Assembly: GCA_002728755.1 (NCBI GenBank)
Contig: PBVT01000020.1
Location: 1 to 62,535, forward strand
Reading direction: 5' to 3'
DNA: 62,535 nucleotides
Source: Myxococcales bacterium
GTDB lineage: Bacteria > Myxococcota_A > UBA9042 > UBA3505
The notes beneath the pieces are model-generated. The model was not told the origin of the DNA. It ran no database searches and saw only the letters and a list, made by a program, of their open reading frames with translations. A program made the translations under genes and the position numbers. Shown in pieces: positions 52,329 through 62,139 of the stretch. The first letter of the stretch is position 1; every line of letters starts with the position of its first letter.

Positions 52329-53684
52329 ATGAACGTAATCGTCGGAGGAATGACAGACATCGGCTTGGAGATTGCCGTATATCTGGCCGATCGTGGCATG
52401 GATGTGACGGCTATCGACCGAGATGGAGTTCGGCTTGGACGCGCTGAAAAGCGTCTGGATGCCCTCTTCCTCGAATCCCATGAAGGCACCAAAGATACCC
52501 TCCTTCGTGCCCATGTGGAGAATGCAGAGCTCGTAGTATTCGCTACAAAATCCGATGAGTTAAACCTCTTCGCTGCTGCACAGGCCCGGAGACTCGGGGC
52601 CAAAAGAACCATCGCTTTGGTTCGGTTCGAGGACCATCTGGGTGGTGCGCCAGGGCTTGCTCGTAATATTCACGACGTGGACTTTGTCCTATGCCCAATC
52701 ATGCTGACGGCAGCAGAGGCCCATCGTGTCGCCCACTCTCTTCGAGTGTTGAATCAAACCCATATTGCAGACGGGCGTATCACAGTTGAAGAGATACCCG
52801 TCGACCATGACGATCCGGTCGTTGGCCATACCATTGACCAGATCGGCTTACCCGATTCCGTTCGACTGGTAGCACTGGTACGCGATGGTGTCTGGGTCCC
52901 GGCCGCTCCACGAGAACGACTACAAGTGGGAGACCGGGTAATCCTCGTGGGACGAAGAGGAGCGATTCTACAGGCCGAGCGAAGATTCCAACCTGGGGGA
53001 CAGCGAGCCTTACGGCAAGCATTTGTCATTGGTGGTGGGCGTATCGGCCTGCATGTAAGCCGGGCCTTCCTCGCCGAAGGGGTCAAAGTAACCCTCGTAG
53101 ATCAGGACCATGCCCGGTGCCAAATGCGATCCATCGACCTCCCAGACGCAACCATCATTCATGGTGATGGGACCGACATCTACCTTTTGGAGCAAGAAGG
53201 GGTCCGAACTTCTGATGTTGTGGTGGCCTGCACAAACGACGATGAATCGAACCTGGTGGCCAGCCTATTGGCCCTTCGTCTCAAGACCCCACATGCTGTA
53301 ACTCTGGTTCATCGGCCTCAGAATGTCGTGGTCTATGAGCATCTGGGACTGGAAGCAACGGTATCCAGACCACTCGTTATGGCAAACCATGTAGGTCGCG
53401 TAGCCCGACGAGGTGAAGCTACAGACGTAGTCGAGATCGCCGATGGAATGCTCCTGGCTATCGACTTCCTGGTACGCCACGACTCGCAGGTGAACGGGCA
53501 AAAGATTGGAGACATCCCCTTTCCAGCCAACACAATTCCGTGTTTTGTTGTGAAAGAAACAAGCATTGTACCCGCCGCTCCGTCGACAGAACTGGAAGAC
53601 GGTGACCAATTAATCGCGGTAGTACCTCCCAAGCAGCGGAAAAGCATCGAATCCTTGTTCCGGAGCAATTCGAGAGGACCGTAA
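52329..53684 (+). CDS. trkA: Trk potassium uptake regulator TrkA (two RCK domains)
   Basis: 451 residues, the size of a two-RCK TrkA. RCK1 starts VIVGGMTDIGLEIAVYLADR, where the central Gly of GxGxxG is Thr. RCK2 starts VIGGGRIGLHVSRAFLAEG with an intact motif and an acidic strand end (VDQD). Each has a TrkA_C part (EEIPVDHDDPVVGHTI, GQKIGDIPFP). TrkA gates the TrkH channel by ATP/ADP and NAD(H). The next gene, trkH, starts four bases later. The altered RCK1 loop may change nucleotide binding. Confidence 0.93.
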   Translation: MNVIVGGMTDIGLEIAVYLADRGMDVTAIDRDGVRLGRAEKRLDALFLESHEGTKDTLLRAHVENAELVVFATKSDELNLFAAAQARRLGAKRTIALVRFEDHLGGAPGLARNIHDVDFVLCPIMLTAAEAHRVAHSLRVLNQTHIADGRITVEEIPVDHDDPVVGHTIDQIGLPDSVRLVALVRDGVWVPAAPRERLQVGDRVILVGRRGAILQAERRFQPGGQRALRQAFVIGGGRIGLHVSRAFLAEGVKVTLVDQDHARCQMRSIDLPDATIIHGDGTDIYLLEQEGVRTSDVVVACTNDDESNLVASLLALRLKTPHAVTLVHRPQNVVVYEHLGLEATVSRPLVMANHVGRVARRGEATDVVEIADGMLLAIDFLVRHDSQVNGQKIGDIPFPANTIPCFVVKETSIVPAAPSTELEDGDQLIAVVPPKQRKSIESLFRSNSRGP

Positions 53685-53688
53685 CGTC

Positions 53689-55188
53689 GTGAATATCTGG
53701 CTTGTCAGTCGTTTTGTGGGACTCCTGGCCCTGGGTATTGGGCTTGCAATGCTCGTCCCGGCTTCCGTCGCTGCGTTAGACAACGACGGTCAGTCAGCCA
53801 TAGCCTTTATAACAAGTGCGGGCATATCTGTGCTCATCGGAGCACTCCTTGTCCATCTAGGGAAACGAGCCCAGGGGGCTATCGTAGGTCCACGCGAAGC
53901 GATCGGTATTGTAGGGTTCAGCTGGTTGCTCGCAGGGTTACTCGGGGGAATCCCCTTCCTATTGGATCGAACCGTTGACCATCCCGTCGACGCGATCTTC
54001 GAGAGTGTAAGTGGTTTCACAACTACGGGGGCTACGGTCATCCCCAACCTCCTGGAGGATCCAGGCACCGACACAATCCCCGACAGCGGCACAGTTACAG
54101 CGATCTCGCGTGCATCCCTACTCTGGCGTTCGATCACCCATTGGCTCGGCGGTATGGGTATCATCGTATTATTCGTTGCTATCTTTCCCGTGGTCGGAGT
54201 TGGTGCACGCCATCTATTGAGCAATGAAGTGCCGGGTCCTATTACAGAACGGCTACGACCTCGGCTGAAGCAGACGGCGATCCGACTGTGGTGGATTTAC
54301 GCGGTACTAACAACCACGCTACTCCTTCTACTGTTCATGGCGGGCATGGATTTCTTTGACGCCACAAACCATGCTCTGGCCACTCTTGCGACCGGAGGCT
54401 ATTCCACACGAAACGGCAGTATTGGAGCCTATAACAGTGTCTCTATAGATATCATCATCACTGTGTTCATGCTTGTGGCCGGCTTGAACTTTGGGCTCTA
54501 TCATCTGGTGCTGCAGGGACGAATCCGAACGGTCTTACGGGATAGTGAACTTCGTGCGTTTTTGATTCTCTACGGTGTAGTCACCATCATCATCACCTTT
54601 TCTATCCTCGACCGTCATGGAGGTAACCCGGCACAAGCTCTACGCTATGCGTCGTTCCAGACGGCGGCCGTGCAGACGACAACAGGCTTTGGGACCGATG
54701 ATTTCAATGCCTATCCCCATGTCTCACAGATCCTTTTATTTCTTCTTATGTTTGTCGGGGGTTGCGCCGGAAGTACGGCGGGTGGAATGAAGGTCGGTCG
54801 AATCTTCGTATTAATAAAGGCGGCTCTACGTGAATTGCGACGCAATCTTCGACCACAAGAAGTCCGGGCACTTCGCGTTGGAACACGAGTTGTTCCCGAA
54901 GAGACGCTACGCTCCATTGCGGGCTTCATCATCCTCTTTATATTTACCTACGTTATCGCCACCATCATTGTTGCGGCCCTGGGAGCCGACGCGATAACCG
55001 CAGGTGGGTCTGTAGCTGCTTCGCTCGGAAATATCGGCCCCGGTTTTGGCGCCGTGGGACCGACCCTGAATTACGCAGAGCTATCCTATCCAATCAAATC
55101 CGTGTTAACAGTATGTATGCTCCTCGGACGCCTTGAACTTATGGCGCTACTAGCTTTCATCCTACCGGGACTCTGGCGTAAACGGTGA
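53689..55188 (+). CDS. trkH: Trk potassium transporter TrkH
   Basis: 499 residues, GTG start. The four half-repeat filter loops are visible: SVSGFTTTGATVIP, TLATGGYSTRNGS, TTTGFGTDDFN and SLGNIGPGFGAVG. Around ten membrane helices are present. TrkH forms a dimeric K+ channel on the TrkA ring. The gene for the unknown ATPase starts nine bases later, so K+ uptake is linked by transcript to the ATPase and MscS. Confidence 0.93.
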   Translation: MNIWLVSRFVGLLALGIGLAMLVPASVAALDNDGQSAIAFITSAGISVLIGALLVHLGKRAQGAIVGPREAIGIVGFSWLLAGLLGGIPFLLDRTVDHPVDAIFESVSGFTTTGATVIPNLLEDPGTDTIPDSGTVTAISRASLLWRSITHWLGGMGIIVLFVAIFPVVGVGARHLLSNEVPGPITERLRPRLKQTAIRLWWIYAVLTTTLLLLLFMAGMDFFDATNHALATLATGGYSTRNGSIGAYNSVSIDIIITVFMLVAGLNFGLYHLVLQGRIRTVLRDSELRAFLILYGVVTIIITFSILDRHGGNPAQALRYASFQTAAVQTTTGFGTDDFNAYPHVSQILLFLLMFVGGCAGSTAGGMKVGRIFVLIKAALRELRRNLRPQEVRALRVGTRVVPEETLRSIAGFIILFIFTYVIATIIVAALGADAITAGGSVAASLGNIGPGFGAVGPTLNYAELSYPIKSVLTVCMLLGRLELMALLAFILPGLWRKR

Positions 55189-55197
55189 GATGGCGAC

Positions 55198-58065
55198 ATG
55201 ACAACCGCCCCCATAGAAACCCCTCGAACTAACGAAGCCGATTCATCCGATACGACTTCTATCGAATATCTACTGCAGTCTGCGGAAAAACAGGTGCAAG
55301 GGTATTTGGAGTCCTTCGTTCGAGATACTGGGATCCATATACTGGAGCGTATGAAGGTCGCGATTCAAGCGGCTACCGTTACCCAAAATAACGATTCCAT
55401 TCCAGATGGGCTGGATCATCTGATCTCCGAAGTGGATCGTTCTCTAAAGAGTGCCGATCTTTTTCCAGCGGTTCAGACTCTTTTTGAACAGCTACAAATA
55501 CCGGTACCGGTTCCCAGTAAAAGCGATGTATGCCTCGAAACAGACCATACGGTTGCAGACGTTCCGCTCAAAGAGATGGTCACACGAATCATCACCGTCG
55601 AATTGATTGTCGGGCTACCGGATCGACTACAGGAGGGCTTTCTACCTGTACTCATGGGCTTGCTTCGTTTCCGAGGCTTTGTGCATAGCGTATTGGCCAG
55701 AGAGGGAGATGAGGCCGACGAGGCATATGTGTTCTCCACCGACGACCTTATTGATCACCTCAATGGAGAGATCGAACTTCTTGAACGTCGGATACACTTC
55801 TGGGTTGCTGGTCTCCATAGTGCGGTCAAAGACTCCATCCGCCATTACGGGGAAAAACGAAAAAATCCTCCTCGTACCGGTAAGCGCCAAATACAAAACG
55901 CGCTCGACTTAGCGCAACTCGAGGTTACACGATATAGAACGGCACTATCCGGGGTCGCTGGCGCCATTGAAGCGGACCTGGAAGGTCGTCGTATCGAGTT
56001 GCAGGCAACCCGAGTGATTGAGGAACGATTCCACGTTCCCAGTCAGCGCATCCGGGAGGAGTTGGCAGAAGCCGCCGAACTTCTGGTCCGAACCCTTAAG
56101 GCCTCGCATCAGCGAGTGCTCGTTGCTGCCGAACGAGAGGACTCAACCGAGGCACTCATCGATTCGATTGCGACGCAACGTGAACAGATTCGAAAGCGTA
56201 TCGAGGAAGACACGCTTACATTGGTACAAGAAGTTCACGCTGGAATCACCGACCCCCATGCGGTGGAGACACTTCGACTGGAACTACAACGGCTCGCGCA
56301 ACAACTGCCCAATACCATTCAATTGGTAGGTAGCAACACAATCGATGTCATGGACTCTGGGCATCTACCCGACTCCCTGGTCACCGTGCGTCTTCGGGAA
56401 CCAGGCTACCTTGCCCTGGCAACGACGATTCCATGGCATATCTCTACGGCCAGAGATAAAGAAGTCGCTATCCTCGCAGAGGTACATGAACGCATCATGA
56501 ACGTGAATCGCGTGGTCGAGTTCAACCTCGAGTCGGCAGCCAACGAGATTCGCACCTTTGAAGAAACAGAAGCAGCCCGCAAACTGGTAGAGGAGATGGT
56601 CTCCGTTCCTCTGGCTCGATCGGTTGATCTTCTCGAAAAACTCCCAGAATACCTGCGCGAGAAAGGTATGGATGTCACAGACGAATTGCGAACCTCTGTT
56701 TCCCATATTCTGCAGGACTTCAAATCTTCAATTGCCAGAGGAACCCAGGGGCCGGCAGCGGCCCCACCAGCCGGGCGACTCCTGGAGCGTGTCTGGGATG
56801 CCATGGCGGATGGTCTCGAATGGATTGAAAACACCATTGCAGAGAGCCTTCGAAAAGCCGGGAGAAGCATTGTACGAGGGATAGGAGTGCTCCGTCACCG
56901 GATCCAGCGTACGGTTTTCCCGCCATTGCCGCATGGCGTATCGGATCCAGAGGCTATTGGAAGGGCGCGAGAAACAGCTCTTCCACACGCCTACCGAATG
57001 CTATTTGCGACGGAGCCCGTATCCTCTCCTGAACTCCTTATCGGCCGAGACGAGGAGATGAATCAGCTCGCACGTTCTGTAGTACGGATCCGCGCTGGCT
57101 TTCCTGCGTCCATCGCAGTCATCGCTCCTCCCGGAGGTGGTCGAAGCAGTTTTGTTCGAATCGCACGTAGTACGGTTTTGGACAATCTGCCGACACATTT
57201 CATACCGCTGACCCATGACATGAGTGAGGCGGAGCTGACACGCGCTATCGGACAACGTCTCAATATTCGGTCGGCAACTTCTCTCGAGGATCTAGCCCAA
57301 CCTATCCAGAATCGGCGCGAAGTAACCGCTGTTATACTTGATGATCTCGGCTCCTTATTCTACCGAGCACCCGGAGGCTTCCGCACTCTTGAGGCGCTGC
57401 GCCTTTTGATCACAAGTACCAGTGACAAGATCTTGTGGGTCACAACAGTCAGCGAACCTCTATGGCGATATCTGGTACGCGTTGGTCGCATTCCACAGGC
57501 GTTTACACAGACCATACAACTAGCACCCTTCTCGCCCGCAGATATTGGTAAGCTGATCATGTCACGACACCGACTCAGCGGGCATGTCCTCAGTTATGGG
57601 CCCATGGCCTGGAAAAGTCGGGTGACCAGTTATTTCAACCCCTACTCCATTGAAGGATCAACAGAGCAACGGGTAATATTTGATGCGCTCGGACAGGCCG
57701 GGTTTGGAAATCCAGCTCTTAGTGTATTGATTTGGCGTCGTTCTCTGGGGGTTCGCGGTGATGGTTCCCTGGAGGTCCATCAACCACTACAACCAGACAT
57801 TGGACCCATTGTAGAGGAAGACCTGGATAGTCAGGCGACGCTCGCTACTTTGCTCCTTCAGCGACGACTGAACCCCCAGTCTCATGCCCATGTATTTGGT
57901 TGGGACGTGGACAAAAGTGCACGTACGTTGCGTGGTCTACAGCAACGGGGATGGATCGAGACGCTGCCCATGGCACATCCGACCGAACCACAAGCCTATC
58001 AGATGATGTCCTCGGTTCGATTCCAGATCTACCGCTTCCTCCAGCATAAAGGGTTGCTCCTATGA
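55198..58065 (+). CDS. Large P-loop (AAA/STAND-type) ATPase of unknown function
   Basis: 955 residues. Residues 1-560 are mostly helical with predicted coiled coils (QATRVIEERFHVPSQRIREE, LQRLAQQLPNTIQL) and no signal peptide. Residues about 560-600 are amphipathic. A P-loop domain follows: Walker A APPGGGRSSF at about 642-651, Walker B VTAVILDDLGSLF at about 709-721, then a sensor-like LWVTTVSEPLWRYL. The last 120 residues resemble a winged helix (LLQRRLNPQSHAHVFGWDVD, RTLRGLQQRGWIETL). STAND or AAA proteins often signal stress. It sits between trkH and a MscS gene with a four-base overlap to the latter, so an ion or turgor function is inferred. No named family recognised. Confidence 0.75.
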   Translation: MTTAPIETPRTNEADSSDTTSIEYLLQSAEKQVQGYLESFVRDTGIHILERMKVAIQAATVTQNNDSIPDGLDHLISEVDRSLKSADLFPAVQTLFEQLQIPVPVPSKSDVCLETDHTVADVPLKEMVTRIITVELIVGLPDRLQEGFLPVLMGLLRFRGFVHSVLAREGDEADEAYVFSTDDLIDHLNGEIELLERRIHFWVAGLHSAVKDSIRHYGEKRKNPPRTGKRQIQNALDLAQLEVTRYRTALSGVAGAIEADLEGRRIELQATRVIEERFHVPSQRIREELAEAAELLVRTLKASHQRVLVAAEREDSTEALIDSIATQREQIRKRIEEDTLTLVQEVHAGITDPHAVETLRLELQRLAQQLPNTIQLVGSNTIDVMDSGHLPDSLVTVRLREPGYLALATTIPWHISTARDKEVAILAEVHERIMNVNRVVEFNLESAANEIRTFEETEAARKLVEEMVSVPLARSVDLLEKLPEYLREKGMDVTDELRTSVSHILQDFKSSIARGTQGPAAAPPAGRLLERVWDAMADGLEWIENTIAESLRKAGRSIVRGIGVLRHRIQRTVFPPLPHGVSDPEAIGRARETALPHAYRMLFATEPVSSPELLIGRDEEMNQLARSVVRIRAGFPASIAVIAPPGGGRSSFVRIARSTVLDNLPTHFIPLTHDMSEAELTRAIGQRLNIRSATSLEDLAQPIQNRREVTAVILDDLGSLFYRAPGGFRTLEALRLLITSTSDKILWVTTVSEPLWRYLVRVGRIPQAFTQTIQLAPFSPADIGKLIMSRHRLSGHVLSYGPMAWKSRVTSYFNPYSIEGSTEQRVIFDALGQAGFGNPALSVLIWRRSLGVRGDGSLEVHQPLQPDIGPIVEEDLDSQATLATLLLQRRLNPQSHAHVFGWDVDKSARTLRGLQQRGWIETLPMAHPTEPQAYQMMSSVRFQIYRFLQHKGLLL

Positions 58066-58904
58066 GCTCTTCCCTATCCATAGTACCTGTGAGCGTAGCC
58101 GTGATGGGGGTAGACTTTCCCCTGAAGAAATACATGTACCTCTCGGATATGGCGCTAATCATCGTCATCTTTCTGGTTGCGTACCTGATCGTACAATTGA
58201 GCTACCCCTGCGAACGCCGCCTCTCCAACTCAAAGGGACGGTTGGCGATTGTGTTCATTCGTATATTACCGCTGTTGAAGTTCCTGATCTGGACGGGGGC
58301 AATACTCCTATCATTCGACATTCTCGTCGGGCCCGCAGATGACATGGAGATTGTCGTTTGGACTGGATTCGCAGCGACCCTGATCTACGCCTTACGACAT
58401 GGCCTTACACAGACCTTCTCCGCCGTATTCATCATATTGCAAGGACGCGTACGACCAGGAGAAGTGATTCGCGTCGAGGAGATTCGGGGACGGGTAGAAC
58501 GGGTCGGCCTCAAGGGTATAACCATTCAATCCGCTACCGGTATGATCCATGTGATTCCGCCATACACATTGCTCACGGCGAAAGTGATCCATGAAGATCG
58601 AGAACAATCGCGCCCCGTCCAACTCGAAATCCCGCTGGTAGATGATATCGATCCCTACGAGGCCGCTCGCGTACTGTACGAAGTCGCCGCCATGAGCCCC
58701 TATGTAGACCCCCGGGTACGACCCGAGGTCGCCATCGACTTTATCGCCACAGGTCCACAGCTCTCTCTCTGGGCGCGTGCTACAAGCCTCGAACATGAAC
58801 GACGCTATCGAACCCAGGTGGGCGTGCGTTTCGCACGGGAACTTCGACGCGTTCAGAACGAAAAGAACGCTACAGACGAAGGAGCGGACGACGACAAGGT
58901 TTGA
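58062..58904 (+). CDS. MscS-type mechanosensitive channel
   Basis: 280 residues, the normal MscS size. Three membrane helices (DMALIIVIFLVAYLIVQLSY; FIRILPLLKFLIWTGAILLS; TGFAATLIYALRHGLTQTFS). The third continues into the beta domain (RVRPGEVIRVEEIRGRVERV, GLKGITIQSATGMIHVIPPY). The C-tail is acidic. MscS opens at high membrane tension to release solutes and ions. The pore helix is less Ala/Gly-rich than in E. coli MscS, so gating may differ. It overlaps the ATPase gene by four bases, implying coupled expression. Confidence 0.87.
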   Translation: MSSSLSIVPVSVAVMGVDFPLKKYMYLSDMALIIVIFLVAYLIVQLSYPCERRLSNSKGRLAIVFIRILPLLKFLIWTGAILLSFDILVGPADDMEIVVWTGFAATLIYALRHGLTQTFSAVFIILQGRVRPGEVIRVEEIRGRVERVGLKGITIQSATGMIHVIPPYTLLTAKVIHEDREQSRPVQLEIPLVDDIDPYEAARVLYEVAAMSPYVDPRVRPEVAIDFIATGPQLSLWARATSLEHERRYRTQVGVRFARELRRVQNEKNATDEGADDDKV

Positions 58905-58973
58905 TGAGAATCGTTTTCTTGTCGCCTAACAGACTTCCGGTTGATGGTCGGTTATGAGAAGCTGTATCCGCTT

Positions 58974-61900
58974 ATGAATTCCACCCATTGGATATCCTAT
59001 TTCATCGCAGGTGCAGTCTTGTTGGCTGCCTGTGGCACCGGTCCGGCACCAGAAGACCCCGCACCGCAGGTCTTGTTCGGCCCATCTGCTATGGATATCC
59101 CCTTCCCCAATAGTGCTTGGCTCGATCCGGATACAGGCACGCTGCATCATTCTACAGATGGAGCATCGCCCGCCTACGCCTCGTTGATCGACAGCTACCT
59201 GAACACACTTCCTGCGTTCCCACCAAATACGGGGATCATGTTTCGAATCAACGCCCCTCGAGATAGCCTTGATGAAGAATCGATTCGAGAAAACACACAT
59301 CTTGTCGACCTTACAGATGAAGTTATACCCATTACGGACGTAGCCTGGGCGCTCGAAGACGAGCCAGGCGGTTTTACCCGCGTAATCGGATCCAGATCCT
59401 CAAAGTGGTCTCTAGGACACCGGTACGCCCTTATCGTCGCAACCGGACTTAAAACAACGACTGGGGAGCCCCTAGAGGTATCTCCATCGTTTCGTCAGAT
59501 CCGTGGTGGGCAAATCGAAGGGCTCGGGATGGACCCATCCCTCGTAGAGCAGATTACTGCAACTATAGAGCCCGTATTCCAACGACTGGCATCGGAATCT
59601 GTACCCGGCCTACCCAGCCAACGAACAGACATCCTTCTTCTATCCGCTTTCGATATTCAAACAGGGCCTGTGGTCGACCAGGATCTAATTCGCCAGGTTC
59701 GAGCCTATCCCGACGACGAGTGGATGGACCAATCATCACCCAACCCAGACGTACAATACGACGCACAAAAACAGCTCGACACCTTTCTTCGAAGCCAGGA
59801 TGGCTTCAGCGTTACCAGTCGGATCTTCGTCCCCATCGAGGGTCTAACAGACATCTCCCAAAGCCCGGACATCAAACTATGGGATCTTGGCCCAATCGAA
59901 TCTATGGACTCGATTACCCCGATCCTGGTTCCCCATAGCCAAGACCTTCACGCCCCTGGTCTCGTCATCACCCCGTGGACGCCAAACCAGACACTTGATT
60001 CCGGTCATCGATACTATTGCACCGTTCAGCGCCCTACCAGTGATAGCGTCTATCATCCTCCTCTGCATTTCGCTCTACTGCAAACACCAGAGGAGCTTAT
60101 ATCCGAAGGTCGAAGCACCATCCCGTTTCTTACCCTGGAACAGGCAGAAGCATTACAGGTGGTCAAAGACTCATTCTATCTTGAAGAGAACCTCGTAGAT
60201 GAAGACACCCTCCTCGCCTGGAGTTGGACCACCGTCTCTGACGTAGAGGCCCTATACCACCCCGAGAAACAACTAATACCGGTGCCCAACGACCGCGAAA
60301 CCATCGGCCCAAAGGCCTTTGGTGTGCCTGCGGGTCTTCCCGAAGAGTCACAGCAGCTGGTGCAAAGTCTTCTGGATGGGGTGATTCAGACGGGAGGTTT
60401 CCCACCCAACACTACAATACAGATCCCCATGAGTGGGGTGTTAGACACCAGCGATATACAGATCGTGGAGGAAGCCCATAACCCGATGAATGTAGCGCAG
60501 GGGCATATTCTTCTCCTGGACGTTACCGATATTGATGCCCCCACCGACCTGATGCTGTTAAACGACCGGCCTCCACTGACTAATTTTTCCATCAGCGCAG
60601 ATAGCTCTGGCCGTCTGACCCTGGCGCCGACCCAGGGGGGCTGGCCGGTAAACCGACGGATTCTGGTGGTCCTTTTAAAGACGCTTCCCACAAGTTCCGA
60701 TGGGACACTCCTACCAACCCCCGACTTCTTCCTCTCCGCTCTCGAGCACCCGCTTGTCGATCCGGAGAATGGTCTTAGTCTTGTACACCCCCTATCCGAT
60801 ACCGAAGCGAATACACTCGAAACCCGGCGCTTGGAGAATGTGTTCTACTCCAGCCTGCTCTCTGTCGCGACGAATGGCATCCTGAATATCGAAGACGTCG
60901 CCCTGTTCTGGACCTTTCAGACCAGAGAGCAGCCCATGGAAGATCTCGATGAGCTATATCTCCATATGCTTTTGGACAACGTGGACAGTTCTCTGAAGAG
61001 TGGAGCCTTCAAGAATATACAGAACCATTCCCCGCCCGAAGAGTTGAGTGGCTACAATCTAAACGAGATTGGCCATGTCATGCTGAACGGACGGTTTGAA
61101 AGCCGCGCCATGATCCAACCGGAGGATATTCTCCTGGATGAGGACGGAAACGTTACGTCCTTCCCCGAATTTGAATTCGCAGACGATGGAACACCCATCT
61201 GGTCTCCGAACGATGTGCCCTTTGTCGTGGCATTACCTGGGGGTATGCCACCGCAAGAGGGCTGGCCCATCCTCATCTACCAGCATGATCTGGGCATGAA
61301 CGCCATGAGTCTCTTTCAGTTCGCGCATAAATATACCGAACAGGACATCGCTGTTGTTGCCATGGACACGTACCTACACGGACAGCGAGCACTCGAATCA
61401 AAGGCGGACGGTGAACATTACTTCGATGGCTCCATACTCGCGCTCCGCGATCACCTTCGCCAAAGTACACTCGATCTTATGGCCTTCTCCCTCTTCCTTC
61501 GTAACGGACTGGCCCCCTTCGTAAAGACCTACCTCTACCAACAAGGAACCCTTCACGTCGGCTACCAGGGACTGAATATCGGGAAGGTCTACTTCCATGG
61601 GTATGGCCTCGGAGGTTTGTTCGGGATCCCATTCCTTGGACTGGACTCTTTCGTCTCGCGCTGCGCGCTTTCCATGGTTGGCGCCCCGTTGATTCAGCTT
61701 ATGACCGAGTCCGATGATCCACAGATGCATTCTCTGATCGCCGGTTTCACCGAGTTCAGTCGCGAGAACCCTGCCTATAACCTGTCCCCCATCTACGATC
61801 TTCTCCAATGGGGCCTGGCACCCGCCGAACCAATCCAATATGCCCCTCTCGTTCTAGATATAATGAACACAGCCCCTAATAACCGAAAAGTGTTCCTACA

Positions 61901-62135
61901 GCTCGCAGAGCAAGATACCGCCGTATCCTATGACAGCAGTATGTCTCTTTGGACGAAACTGAAGGGTGGCTCGGCTCCCGAACGATACGACCTGAAAGTC
62001 TACCCCGACACCTGCCATCAATTTTTAACAGCAGGTTGCAACACCGGTGTAAACGACCCCGCCTCCATACCACTCACCCGGCAAGAGGCCTGGCAGGATC
62101 TGCTTCATTTCTACCAATCAGGCCAATTCCCCTGA
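58974..62135 (+). CDS. VolA/Pla-1-like lipase-fold lipoprotein lacking the nucleophile Ser
   Basis: 1053 residues from ATG 58974 (an earlier ATG at 58944 is possible). Lipobox LLAAC with Cys 20. The N-terminal MDIPFPNSAWLDPDTGTLHH resembles the N-domain of VolA/Pla-1-type bacterial lipases. Residues about 750-1053 fit an alpha/beta hydrolase: the oxyanion strand VVALPGGMPPQEGWPILIYQ, HDLGM, then HGYGLGGLFG where GxSxG is expected, AEQDTAVSYD (acid) and PDTCHQFL (His). The Ser position is Gly (GYGLGG), so lipase activity is doubtful. A lipid- or surface-binding role is more likely. The gene follows the trk-mscS operon by 69 bases. Confidence 0.78.
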   Translation: MNSTHWISYFIAGAVLLAACGTGPAPEDPAPQVLFGPSAMDIPFPNSAWLDPDTGTLHHSTDGASPAYASLIDSYLNTLPAFPPNTGIMFRINAPRDSLDEESIRENTHLVDLTDEVIPITDVAWALEDEPGGFTRVIGSRSSKWSLGHRYALIVATGLKTTTGEPLEVSPSFRQIRGGQIEGLGMDPSLVEQITATIEPVFQRLASESVPGLPSQRTDILLLSAFDIQTGPVVDQDLIRQVRAYPDDEWMDQSSPNPDVQYDAQKQLDTFLRSQDGFSVTSRIFVPIEGLTDISQSPDIKLWDLGPIESMDSITPILVPHSQDLHAPGLVITPWTPNQTLDSGHRYYCTVQRPTSDSVYHPPLHFALLQTPEELISEGRSTIPFLTLEQAEALQVVKDSFYLEENLVDEDTLLAWSWTTVSDVEALYHPEKQLIPVPNDRETIGPKAFGVPAGLPEESQQLVQSLLDGVIQTGGFPPNTTIQIPMSGVLDTSDIQIVEEAHNPMNVAQGHILLLDVTDIDAPTDLMLLNDRPPLTNFSISADSSGRLTLAPTQGGWPVNRRILVVLLKTLPTSSDGTLLPTPDFFLSALEHPLVDPENGLSLVHPLSDTEANTLETRRLENVFYSSLLSVATNGILNIEDVALFWTFQTREQPMEDLDELYLHMLLDNVDSSLKSGAFKNIQNHSPPEELSGYNLNEIGHVMLNGRFESRAMIQPEDILLDEDGNVTSFPEFEFADDGTPIWSPNDVPFVVALPGGMPPQEGWPILIYQHDLGMNAMSLFQFAHKYTEQDIAVVAMDTYLHGQRALESKADGEHYFDGSILALRDHLRQSTLDLMAFSLFLRNGLAPFVKTYLYQQGTLHVGYQGLNIGKVYFHGYGLGGLFGIPFLGLDSFVSRCALSMVGAPLIQLMTESDDPQMHSLIAGFTEFSRENPAYNLSPIYDLLQWGLAPAEPIQYAPLVLDIMNTAPNNRKVFLQLAEQDTAVSYDSSMSLWTKLKGGSAPERYDLKVYPDTCHQFLTAGCNTGVNDPASIPLTRQEAWQDLLHFYQSGQFP

Positions 62136-62139
62136 GCTC

